Source: Euptelea pleiosperma (Eukaryota; Streptophyta; Magnoliopsida; Ranunculales; Eupteleaceae). Taken from it: a DNA stretch of 64,000 nt. The translations under genes were made by a program, and so were the position numbers. The notes under the pieces are model-generated. The model saw nothing but the letters and a program-made list of their open reading frames with translations, was not told the origin of the DNA and did no database searches. The stretch is from the NCBI GenBank assembly GCA_035048495.1, contig CM068545.1:23904741-23968740 (forward strand), in the 5' to 3' direction. Below are positions 1 through 12,000 of this stretch, piece after piece (positions within the stretch are counted from its first letter, which is position 1; each line of letters starts with the position of its first letter).

Positions 1-3000
1 AGTGTTGGTGTTAAATCGATGAAAATGGAAGTATGTAAGAATAATGGTACAGGAAATACGGTTGCAACGGGCAGGTGGCCTGAATCTGACCATTCATTGC
101 ACAATGAAGGTGACAAATGCCCCTCTAAGATCCCAGGTTCCAAAAGAAAATCAGTGGATAATGAATCATGCAATTTGCTTGCAAAAGATGCTTATCGGAC
201 AACAATTGAGGAATTTAAAGAAGCGTAAGTCATGCTTTATTTGAAGTTCTTTCAAATGTTTCTTATTATAGAAATGCCTAGTGGGTAGGATCCATTCTAG
301 GTCTGTGCTTAAATTTGCTGTGATTGAATAATGTTGACTTTCCCCTGGATCTGTTGACTTGTTCAAGTCATAAGGAACAGCATCATAAGTTTGTCATTCT
401 TTTCTTCATTTGTGCCTGTGATTGTTTTGATCTGTTTAAATCGATGAGATACCCAGGTGGGAGTCTTAGAAATTTAGTATATGGTATGGTTGGGTTTATT
501 TAGTCTCTCTAATTGATGGGCCGCCTCAGAAGTTGACTAAGGCCAAAAGAGCGCCAACAGGATGATCCTAATTTTCTAATCATTCACTTGCTTTTGGGCT
601 GTCATTATTATGGGTGGTTTTTCTCAGATAATTTCATTAGTTAGATTATTTGGATCATCGAATTGGTGTGACTTATGGTCTGTCCCGTCCAGTGGAAGTT
701 CCATACCGATTGCATGAGCATCCGTTGAATGGTTAACATATCCACTATACGATTTACTAAAATGAATGGGACTGATTCTTTCAGTTGCCACAAACTGAAG
801 TTCTAGAATGATGGTATGTACCCATGCAATGACTGATATCCACCATTTGAGCTCATACGAGATTTTGATTCTCTGTTCATTGCTAAAGATGGTCCAGTCT
901 GTGAAGCAAGTTTCTCTCTTTGGTCTGTGGCTAGTTTTTCTTTTTGCGAGAACACCAGTTGATGTTTTACCACACCAGTAACTCAAAGTTGTGTTTCCAA
1001 GACAATCATTGTCCTTTTATGTTTCAAACTTTGGGTACATCTTTCAGGCTCGCTAAGGATGCTTCTTCAAGTCTACGATCCTGTGATTGGCATGAGAAAG
1101 TTTACAGTTTCATGTGTGCCAGAAAGAGGTTATGTGCACAAGAAGCAGGCAGTACTATCAATAAGATTGAGTTAAAGTAAGTGTTTTCTAACTTTGCGAT
1201 GAAAAATATTTACTTTAGAGTTCTTATATATGTTGTATCTGTACAAATGTGAGTTCTTATATATGTTGTATCTGTACAAATGTTAGGAACACCATTTTCT
1301 CAGTAATATGACATTCAAGAGGTACCCTGCAATGAATACATCTGTGTGTGCACATTTAGACATTTTTTTTATCTGTGGCCAAGCTGGGGTTTGTTTTCTA
1401 GGATATGTACTGTACTCATCAATTGCTACATATTTTCCATGAAGCAAATTCTAAAAGGTTTTCTGATATGGAGTATAATTTTAGAAAGAGTGGTCTGACC
1501 TTTGTCCTCATCCCGTAACAAATATGGTATGCTTTACAAATATGGTATGCTTTTAGGAGCCACCAAGTTCTGCAGTTGTCTGGAAAACCTGAGTAGCAAC
1601 ATGTAGTGGACCATGTACACAGATTTTATGAGCAGTTAAGTCTATGACCATATGCATGCAGCCAATAACCTAATAATGCAGGATAGAGCATCACTCCTAG
1701 CCCATGTTGCATGGATTCTTCTAAACGGGTGAAATATCCGTGTCATACACAAATTGGATTCCGATACTACATGGATTATGGTTCAGCACTTCAGGATTTC
1801 TTTTTCTTTCCTTACTTGCAAGGTATAAATTAACATGTACCATAGGTTCTTAGTTCTACTTTTTCCAAGTGAAGTTTTCTATTATAATATAATGGGTCGG
1901 GCTCAAGGGACCAACAAAAGTGAGCCAATAATTGCACTAATGCTCTTGGGCATTGATTCTGAGAATCCAACAGTGGTCGTAAGTGCTGAGTTGGCATTCA
2001 ATGTATTCACTTTTTGCCAAAGCACAACCACCGTTGGATTCTTGGAATCCACGCCCGAGAGCATTTGTGCAAAAAAGTTGGTATCGTGAGCCTGACCCTA
2101 ATATAATATTTTATGATCCAAAGTGCTATCCAGACTCCAAGGACCAGCCCTCTCCTTAGACTCCCATAGTCCCATTGGATGGCATTAGCTGAATAGCATA
2201 CAACTATTAATGGTCCCGAAAAATGGTCATTAAAAATAAGCAGTCCCTGCAATAGAGTTTTGACCTCAGCGTCATTTGAATCCACTGCTCTTGCTAGACC
2301 TCAATAAGATTTTAGAGTAAATCCATTCTTGTCTCTAAAAATCCCAACCACCCTTCTTGGGTTTGGATTTCTGCGAGAAACATCATCGAAATTTAATTTG
2401 ATGGAACCCCTCTATGGTCTGTACCATCTAGTCTTCGGTTTCACGATCACTGAACTACTACCAATAATATTGCCCCCAATTGCTGATGAAATGTGTCACT
2501 GTAAACCCTCTAAACTCTTCCAAACCAAACTCTTCCAAACCAAGGGCTCAGTCAACTAGAGTCCGCCAAATGGAAGAATGCACATCCACCACTCATCGCG
2601 TAGTGTCTTCAACTATGTAACAAGGACATTGCACTATTAGGGTTTTTTGCTGTGTCGGACACCTCGACACCTGGACATGCATGTCGACACTTCTCGACAC
2701 ACATCTGGACACTTATGGCCATGTCACCCCTTGTTTTAGTAATTTTTAATATAAAATTGATTTCTAAAAGCGGGTTGGTATGTTCCATCCTCCATACAAT
2801 AATGAACTAATAAATATTTTCTGCTTTATTTTTTATTTTTTGTTATGTTATTAATAATTTTAAGCATTCATATATGTTAATATATTTTAATAAATATATG
2901 TACAGACGTGTCTCCGTATCTGATTTTTTTAGGTTGCCATGTCGGAGACCGACACCTGTGTCAGTGTCCTTGTTACATAGGTCTTCAAAGATCCTACAAT

Positions 3001-6000
3001 TTCTCTCCTTCCAGACCCCTCAAAATGAAGCGTATGGGAGCAATTTCCACAAATATTTACCCCTAGAGCTGAATCGGTCCACGAAGAACCCAAGAAGACA
3101 TCCAACACGCCTTTAGGACAAACCCACACAATACAAAACTAAACCAGGAACAAACTCCATAAATCTCTAGGGATATGCAATGTAGAAATAAATGGTTGAC
3201 ATTCTCCTTGCGCTCCTTACAAATCACACACCAATTCGGGATGACCATCTTCCTATTAATGAGATGGTCCACTGTTAAGATCTTGTCCAAAACCATCGCT
3301 CACGCGAATACTTCTACTCTAGGCGGAGCATTGCTACCCCAAATATTTGAAACCGAATCCCTTTCGTCGAAACCAACAATAGTATTGTTGTAAGATTTTA
3401 CTGAGAAAATCCCTTGGGGATTCCTTTTCGTAACCCACCTATCTTACCCCCATGAAGGAATGAAAACCTCCTCGAGTCTAGCTAAAAGGGTCATGTGTTC
3501 TTGAATTTATCTTGCAAGAAGATTCCTATGAAACACCGGAGCCCAAATGACCCTATAACCCATTTTTCAAAATAGTTATTAACCATAAGGCCCTTAACAA
3601 GGATTAATCAATAAAGACGAGGGCAAATATCACATTGTTTACCAATGCCGTACCGTTCATCTTCCCGTAATCTGATTTTGTCACTCCCTACAACTTTATC
3701 TCACTCCCTTTATAAAATTATTATAGCCCTCCATTATCCCTTTCCACACGCCCTACTAGGGCTGTTAACGGATATCTATTGAATCGGATATAGGCATATC
3801 CGAAGTTGAATCCAAAAAAAATTTCAGTATCCGAATCTGAATCCGACGGATATTCCACATCAATATTCAAATTCGAATTCGATTTGATTAACGGATATCC
3901 GAAAATATTCGATTCGTCAAAAAATCCCCAATCCGTCTTTCAAACCCTAGTTTCAAATCTAAGAAAAAAAATTCCGAAGTGAAAAAAGACATACCTGCAT
4001 GGAACAGTGAACCGGAAACATGATTTCAGTCTTTTTCCTCTTTCCCTTTCTCTAATTCTAACTCCAAAACATGATTCTTTGCACGCTCTATCATAGATTC
4101 AGTGGTGGAATCCATAAGAGCAGCAAAGACCAATGAGTATTGAGACGGTGAATGATGGCAAGAACGGGTTGAGGTGGTCTCCACCGCTTTCGATCGAAGA
4201 TCCTATGCGTCGTTGGTGGCGGCATCACGAGCATTAGAGAGAGAGAGAAAGAGGAGGGTTAGGGTTTAGGAGAAAAGAAGAAGGGGGGAAATCGTGGAAA
4301 GGAAGGAATGAGGGGAGAAGTCTTTTGAGTCTTTTTTACTTACCATGTAAAAAGACCAAAACATCCCTCTATTTGGTAATTGGATCGGATATTTTCGAAA
4401 CGGATATACCAACATCCGAATTTGTATCCGAAATTAATTCGAATATTAAAAACACATCCGAATTCGAATCTGATATCCAAAAATTTCGGATAATATCCGA
4501 TTTTTCGAATACGGATTCGGATTTTCGACTATCCATTGACAGGCCTACGCCCTACCCTTAGGATGATACTTTTCTATTATTCCACTCCACCGCCGCCGTC
4601 CCAAGCTTACTAGATATCACCTCTCCACAAGGAACCCTCCTTCCCAAACTCCAAAGCCATTTTCCCAACAAGGCTCTATTCATCATTCTTAACTTGCGAA
4701 TCCCGAACCATCTATGGCATTTAGGTCGACTCAATGTTTTCTAGTTTAGGAGATGGGAATGCTTTTTGTTCCCTCTTCCATTTCGAAGGAAATCCTTTGA
4801 ATCTTCTCAAGACGCTAGCAACTCAAGCTGGCATCTTGAATAGAGAGATTAAATAGATCGGAAGGCTTGCTAAACTACTCTTGGTAAGGGTAATTCTACC
4901 TCTAAAGGACAAAAAGGTCTTCTTCCAAGCCGCTAATCTTTGCAAAAATCTTTCAATAATTGGGGCCCAAATACCACATGAATGATAGCTGGCTCCAATG
5001 GGTAAGCTCAAGTAAGAAATTAGAAAGGTACCGACTTGCATTCCACTTATCTAGCACAATCTTCAAAGATGCCTTATTCATCATGCTACTCTGATAACCA
5101 AGCTCTTATAGACCTGAGACTGCCCCGAAACATCTTTGGACTCCCCTTAGTATGACATCAGGTTCAGGCTTGCTCCCAAGAACAAAATCGTATCATCAAC
5201 AAATTGGAGATGAGATATAGGCGGACTTCCTGCACTAACCTTAAAACCATCTAGCAGCCCTAAACTCTCAGCTCTTCTGATCAACTTGCTAAAAGCCTAT
5301 GACACAGTGGCAAACAAAAGAGGAGACAATGGATTTCCTTGCTTAAGCTCTCTTGAAATTCTATTGAAAACTTCTAAAATAGCCTTTGGGAGAACCATTC
5401 ACGAAAACTGAAAAGATGCTGATGAGACACATGCCATAATCCACTCTTTTCATCTAATCCCCAAACCCCCTTCTAGCCAGGAGGTATTCAAGAAAGATTC
5501 ACTCGATCATAAGCGATTTCGAGATCCAACTTACAAGCCACCCCCTTTTCGGTACCTTTTTTCTATCGGTAACAATAAGTTTGTTGACAATAAGTATAAG
5601 TAAAGAACAAAGGAAAAGAAAGAAAACAACAAAGCAACCGTCTACATACAATAGCCAAGTTACAACGCAGTACATAGATGTTCTATAAGTGCCATATTTT
5701 GCAAGGTCTGCCTTATCATTTGTAGACCTTGGCACACATGAGAATGGGATGTTAAAAGACAATGAGCACCCGCACCCAATCAAGAATTTGTCACCCTTAA
5801 TGAATGCACCTCGACGAGGACCCACCACAAGCTCAATCACCTCCTTCAGATGTGTTGATAGGACCTCGGCCTCAATTTTATAAATGCTTCCTACATTGTT
5901 AATAGGATGAAAGTCTTTCATCTCTTCTACCCTTCAAGCTTCGGAATAAGGCAAATAAAAGTCAAGTTTGAGCCTTTGTCCCAAGTCGCCCTTTCATAGA

Positions 6001-9000
6001 AATCGTGACATACCTTCATAACTTCTTCTTTAATATATCCCAAAATTACTTAAAGAAAGCTATAGAGAGCCCATTTGGGCCTAATGCCTTATCCCCACCA
6101 CGGACTTTGATATCTGGTAGAACTTCCCGTTCTTCAAACCTCCTTTCCAACCTCTCAACTTTGCCCCTCCTCGGAGAGTAAAAAATAAACTGTTGAGAGG
6201 AGGAAAAGATCTATCTTCCACTGAATAAAGGCGTTTGTGGTACTCAACAATCTCTCTTCTTATCTCGTCTTCATTCTCCACCACCTTGTCCCCAACCTAG
6301 ATTCTGGAAACACTAACAGTGTTGTGTCTCCTCCTAGTGTTGGCACAAGAATGAAAAATTGTGTTTTTATCACCAACCTTCAGGCAATTGATCTCTCCTA
6401 CAACCTCTACCAAGTCACACTTTATATCTACTCTCTGCAATCCCTCTTTGTGGGATAAGCCTGTTGCAACTTTTTTCTATTCTAACATCTTTATGTTTCT
6501 GATTAATGGACCATGGCAACCTCCCAAGGTAGTTAAGGGCGCAAGGCGCACTTAAGGCGATAGGACCTCTGGTGCTTGAGGCGCAAGGCGCAAGACGAGG
6601 CACGCGCCTGACTGAAGTGAGGCGCAATATTATAAATTATAATAAATATAAAAAATTAAGAAAAATAACATCATAAAATAACAAAATATGTAATCTTTAG
6701 GCCATAAAACATAAAAGATAGCAAATGTGGAAAATCTCAAGTAACCCAAAAGTAGTTCTAGATAACATTGTCATTATCTAAATACAAAACAAGTAATCAA
6801 AAAGCCATAAAACATAAAAGATATCAAATGTTCAAAATCTCAAATAATCTACAATTAGTTCTAGTTAACATCGCCATCATCTAAAATATAATCATTAGCT
6901 TCATCCCCATCATCATCAGATATGTTAGCCTCCTCAATACATTCTTCTTCTTCTGTCTCCTTCGAATTGTCCTCTTCCTCTTCTGGCTCCCTTATTCAAG
7001 CCCTTGCCCTTACTGTTGACCTTGATTGTGATCTAGTATTTGATATTGATTCACCAACTCCAGCAGCTCTCGTAACAACACTCCATGTCAATCTATCATC
7101 CTCAAACATCAATTCATCTTTTGCTTCTCCACCTATTTCCATTTCCTCAAGTAGCCATTCAATGCTTTCATCAATGTCTTTTAATGAGATAGGTTCAATT
7201 GTATCTCTCCTATCATACCGATGCTTAATATAATAGGCCAAAATATATAATTTTTACAAAAAAAACATGTATTTTAGTGAGACGCGCGCCTGATGCGCCT
7301 GGAGCCTGGTCTGAGGCGCGCGTCATGGCTACAGAACCAAGGTGGTTAATGGCGCAAGGTGCACTAAGGCATTAGGACCTCTGGCGCTTGAGGCGTAAGG
7401 TGAGGCACGTGCCTGACTGAAGCGAGGCGCAATATTAAAAATTATAATAAATATACGAAATATAAAAAATTAATAAAAATAACATCATAAAATAACAAAA
7501 TAGGTAATCATTGGGCCATAAAACATTAAAGATAGCAAATATAAAAAAATGTCAAGTAACTCAAAAGTAGTTCTAGTTAACATTGTCATTATTTAAATAC
7601 CAAGGTAGTTAAGGGCGCAAGGCGCACTTAAGGCGCTAGGACCCCTGGAGCCTGAGGCGAGGCGCGCGCTTGACTGAAGCAAGGCGCAATATTAAAAATT
7701 ATAATAAAAAATATTAAAAAATAAGAAAAATAACATCATAAAATAACAAAACAAGTAATCATTAGGCACATAAATATAATATAAAGAACTTGACATTTTT
7801 CTATTCTTTTTCAAAAATTTACCAGAAAACGACGCATCTAGTGTGTTCATTTATTACTTAAATTTTGTTTTTTTAAGAAATATTAGCATATATGATGGAT
7901 ATGTCCGGAATACGTGTCGGTACTGTGTCCCATACATGTATCCGTGTCGACACTGGTACGATGAGGGATACAGTTATTCGAGTATCATAGGTTCTAGTTA
8001 ACATTATCATTATCTAAATACAAAACAAGTAATCAAAAAGCCATAAAATTTGCCCATCCCTAGTTGGACCTACATACCAAAATTCATCCTAATTAGTAAT
8101 TTATGTTCATTGTATTAGTCTTTTTCATGGATTATTTTCAACGGTGGATTTCTAGCATTTATTGGGGTACTCAGATTCAAAGGTTAGGAATCACTAATCA
8201 TACCCATTTTTGTCCTGTAAGCCCATCTAGAGATAGGCCAAACATGCATACGGTCAATAGCCTCTAATAGTATGCCACGTGGCTCACACTGTTGGTCAGT
8301 CATCAACTTTTATGATGTACACCATCATCAATTTTTTTCTTTCATAAGTTGAAATATTAAAATGTTGAATCACCGAAACACCCCTAAGTTAAAAAACTTC
8401 AAAAAATAAAAGAAAATTAGTTAAGGGATTTGGGGGTCATATTAGGAATAAGGATTTTTTATTTTTAATATATTTTTTTTAATATTTAAAAAAAAAAAAA
8501 ACAGTTATTTTAGTGAGGCGCACGCCTTGCGCCTTGGCTGAGGCGCACGCCTTGATCTTAAGGCGCGCGTCTTACTAAAGGCGCCTCGCCTTGACCATTT
8601 CAAGGCGCTTTAGTGCGCCTTGACTATAGAGGTAAATACAAAACAAGTAATCAAAAAGCCATACAACATAAAAGATAGCAAATGTTCAAAATCTCAAATG
8701 GCCCACAATTAGTTCTAGTTAACATCGCCATCATCTAAAATATAATCTTTAGCTCCATCTCCATCATCATCGGATGTGTTAACCTCAATATATTCTTCTT
8801 CTTCTATCTCCTCCGAATTGGCCTCTTCCTCCTCTGGCTCCTTTATTGAAGCCCTTGTCCTTACTCTTGACCGTGATTGTGATCTAGTATTTGATGTTGA
8901 TTCAGCAGCTCTCGCAACAACACTCCATGTCAAGCTATCGTCTTCAAACACCAATTCATCTTCTACTTCTCTACCTTCTGTTTCCATCTCCCCAAGTAGC

Positions 9001-12000
9001 CATTCATTGCTTCATCAATGTCTTTCGAAGGAAATAAATTTCGATTTTGAGGTTATTTCGACCAGCCCAAAAATGGAAATATTTCCACGAAATATTTCAA
9101 CAAGTGTGAAAATAATACATTTTTCATGGAAATGATGGAAATATTGTGGAAATGTTTGTGCAAAGTTCAGGAAATGATAAAACAAGCATAAAAACAAACT
9201 CATAAGCTATCAAACCAAGATATACAACCATATGTAGTGTGGAAATGAATGACCATAATGATCTTTAATATGTTGAGGCAGGTATCTGATAGTGAGCCAA
9301 TGTATAATTTAATTAGATAACTATTATTCAATTATTTATTATAAAAAAAGTCATAAATACAGGTATTAACGAATCTTTATTCACTTACATTAATGTCTTA
9401 ATATTATGTATAATTTTAGAAAACCTATTTACTATTATCTTATTACATTTACTCTTTTTTTTAATGTTTAAATAATTTTAGGAAAAAACTTTAGCCTAAC
9501 CAACTTGTAGATGGGTTGAGGAATGCAACATATAATCAATTTATGCACAAGCATGGATGTTTAGGGTAAAAACTAATGAAATTGGGGTTTCCCCTAAATT
9601 TCAAATTTTCACCCTAAATGATCTTCAATCTGTGCACAATCAAGTGTAAATGCATCGTAGATTTGATGCATTTACACCTAAACTATCTATTTGTGGCAAG
9701 AAATTTTATACTTAAGTAAATTTTGAATTTAAAAAAAAAACTCCAAATGGGATTCGAATCATCCTCACGATCAATCTGTGAACCAAGAAATCTACAATGG
9801 ATTGATCTTTTTTATAAAATAAATATATGGAAATGGGTTAAATAATTCAAATGTGGGGATTTGTGGTGGTTTTGAGCTCAAATGAGATGTTTCCTACCTT
9901 CAATAGAAATGTTTCCATAGATTTCGAAACATTTCGACTGAAATAATACCAATTTACACTGTCAATTGATCGAAACTTACTGTTTACGCAAAATATTTTG
10001 ACTTGTATGGAAACATTTCGTGTATATATTCTTTCCTGTCGGTAAACTAGAAATAGGAAATATTTCGCAAAATATTTCGATAATTTCGCGAAATTTATTT
10101 CCTCATGTGTTCAATCGTATCTCTCATATTATATCGATGCTTAATATAATAGGCCAAAGTATATAATTTTTACAAAAAAACATGGACTTAGTGAGGCGCG
10201 CGGCTGGTGCGCTTGGAGCCTAGTCTGAGGCGCGCGCCTTACTAAACACGCATCGCCTTAACCCTTATAAAGCGTTTTAGGTGCGCCTTGACTACGAAGA
10301 TGAACGCAATTTATTTGTGTAGGCCATCTCGACCTCACGAGCTGAGCCGCTTTGCTTTTGGCTTTGTCTTTAATAAAAGTTAATACTTATCTAGTTTACC
10401 TTATCAAAAAAAAAAAAAAAAGTTAATACTTATCAAAAAAAAGTATAACGTTGAGTCAATGAATCCTATATTTCAGGGCCCTTTGAATCAGCTAGTCCAT
10501 GCATGTGTTAACTTTGACACATGTACCCTTATCAATGTAACATAGCCCTAACAATAGTGAAAACCCCAATTTCCAACTTCAAAATATCAATACTAAGAAA
10601 AATATCTCAACAAAATATATAATTTGTAGAAATCCTAAAAGTTCCTACACAATGTTAACCATCAAAATCTTGTGATCATAGCCCTGCAAACTCCAATGGA
10701 ACTTTAATCGAAAATACTATTTATACCTACTTAAAATCACATGCCACTAAAAAACAACTTTGAACATAAAGAAAATAAACAAAATCAAACTAGCAATCCC
10801 CGTTGTGAATGCGTGCCATTGCCATGGTCTTATTTTTGTCTATTACTCGCTAAAAAATGGGATAATATTGTGCTTGTTGGATTTCTAATCAAATAACCTT
10901 TCAAATGGTACCAAATTTGAGACATTCAAACACTTTTTGACGCATACAAATCTATGCAAAATATGGTGGTGAGATTATATTGCATCACTCGTACAACATG
11001 ATGTATCCCAACAACATTTTTTTTCCTGGATGGGATTATATTGGAGACTAAGGAACCAAACAGACTAGGTAGTTCTAACTAGAATCAGAGTCCATTAGGA
11101 CCAATCACAATGATGGTGAGGCCATCACCATGATTTCAGTGATTTTCTATATTTTCATTGAAGTTCCATGTGTTAGCTGCCTTTGTTTGGCTCCAGGCTC
11201 CACCATATGATGTTCATCTCCTTCAATTCAACATTAAGGGGAGGTTCTGATTCTGATCAGTGTGAGTACCTCCTCTCCATGTGCTGGACAAACTTTTATT
11301 TTCATTATGCAATGTAAACTTTGTGATTAGCTTTGTCATGCATCTGCTGGAAATCAAAATTTTAACCCTTATCAGGATTAGTGGTTCATGATTGTTCAAC
11401 AGTTGGTTCAAGTTTTTTGAGCGAATAGAGAGATTATTTTTTAGGAATACAATTAGGATTAAGACAGATCCACCTATCCAAAAAAGGATTAAGATCGATC
11501 TAGCTTACAGATTTGAGGTTTAGGGGCAGATCTTGCTCATGGATTTTGTTAGCGGATGATTTGTTCCCACACACATATTGTGTTGGCCTACGACCCGTTG
11601 ATATACATACTTATTTCGCCTTTCCTCAACAGATCAATCTTTTGGGGTAAATGGCTGTTTAACATGGTATCAGAGCCTTATGGCCAGGGAGGTCGCAGGT
11701 TCAAGTCTCCAGCGGAGTGTATTCCCGCTGAGGGGGAGTGTTAGCGGATGATTTGTTCCCGCGCACGTATTGTGTTGGCCCGACGACCCGTTGATATACA
11801 CAGTTGTTTCACCTTTCCTCAACAGATCGATCTTTTGGGGTATATGGTTGTTTAACAGATTTGAGGTGTAAGGTTAGATCTAGTGTATGGATTTAATGTG
11901 GAGGGTTTTGTTGTGGGCCAAGTCCCAGATACAGATATCCAGATACAGATATGGAAATGGGTTTCAAGGATATGATTCGTTATTTCCTGATATATTAGAC

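Larger units (their letters stand above)
2540..6490 (-). pseudogene. decayed L1-like LINE retrotransposon, split by later insertions
   Basis: Minus-strand frames give typical plant LINE ORF2 pieces in order. These are a GDKNT..FH linker and EIRREIVEYHKRLYS near 6.1-6.45 kb; reverse transcriptase with GSIYKIEAEVLSTHLKEV near 5.8 kb; KLDLEIAYDRVN near 5.5 kb; the catalytic FVDDTILF near 5.2 kb; the thumb region with RLAAWKKTFLSFRGRI at about 4.9 kb; and a zinc-binding RT tail with DKILTVDHLINRK and CVICKERKENVNHLFLHC near 3.2 kb. It ends with WKERNCRIFED, where a hAT element splits the codons at 2613-2980. Frameshifts and stops occur throughout, so it is dead. A second insertion, 3757-4547, also interrupts it, and a short LINE tail sits at about 5540-5785. 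Confidence 0.85.
7338..10299 (-). mobile_element. hAT element B, interrupted by two further insertions
   Basis: The left end is CAAGGTGGTTAATGGCGC at 7338. The right end is near 10299, reading in reverse complement as C..CGTAGTCAAGGCGC. Internal sequence matches element A except where element C (7601-8631) and an AT-rich foldback element (9030-10102) were inserted. Its own target duplication is not clear (TACAGAAC on the left against ATGAACGC on the right). Confidence 0.7.

Noticed and set aside
624..986. A 120-codon frame on the minus strand inside the first intron
   Set aside because: No recognisable domain, no splice context, and it lies in an intron of a + strand gene.
3750..4560. A first reading of this stretch as a 9-bp-duplication Mutator MITE
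   Set aside because: The match extends to nine bases only if the first element base is ignored. The TAGGG ends and the 8-bp CGCCCTAC duplication fit hAT better.
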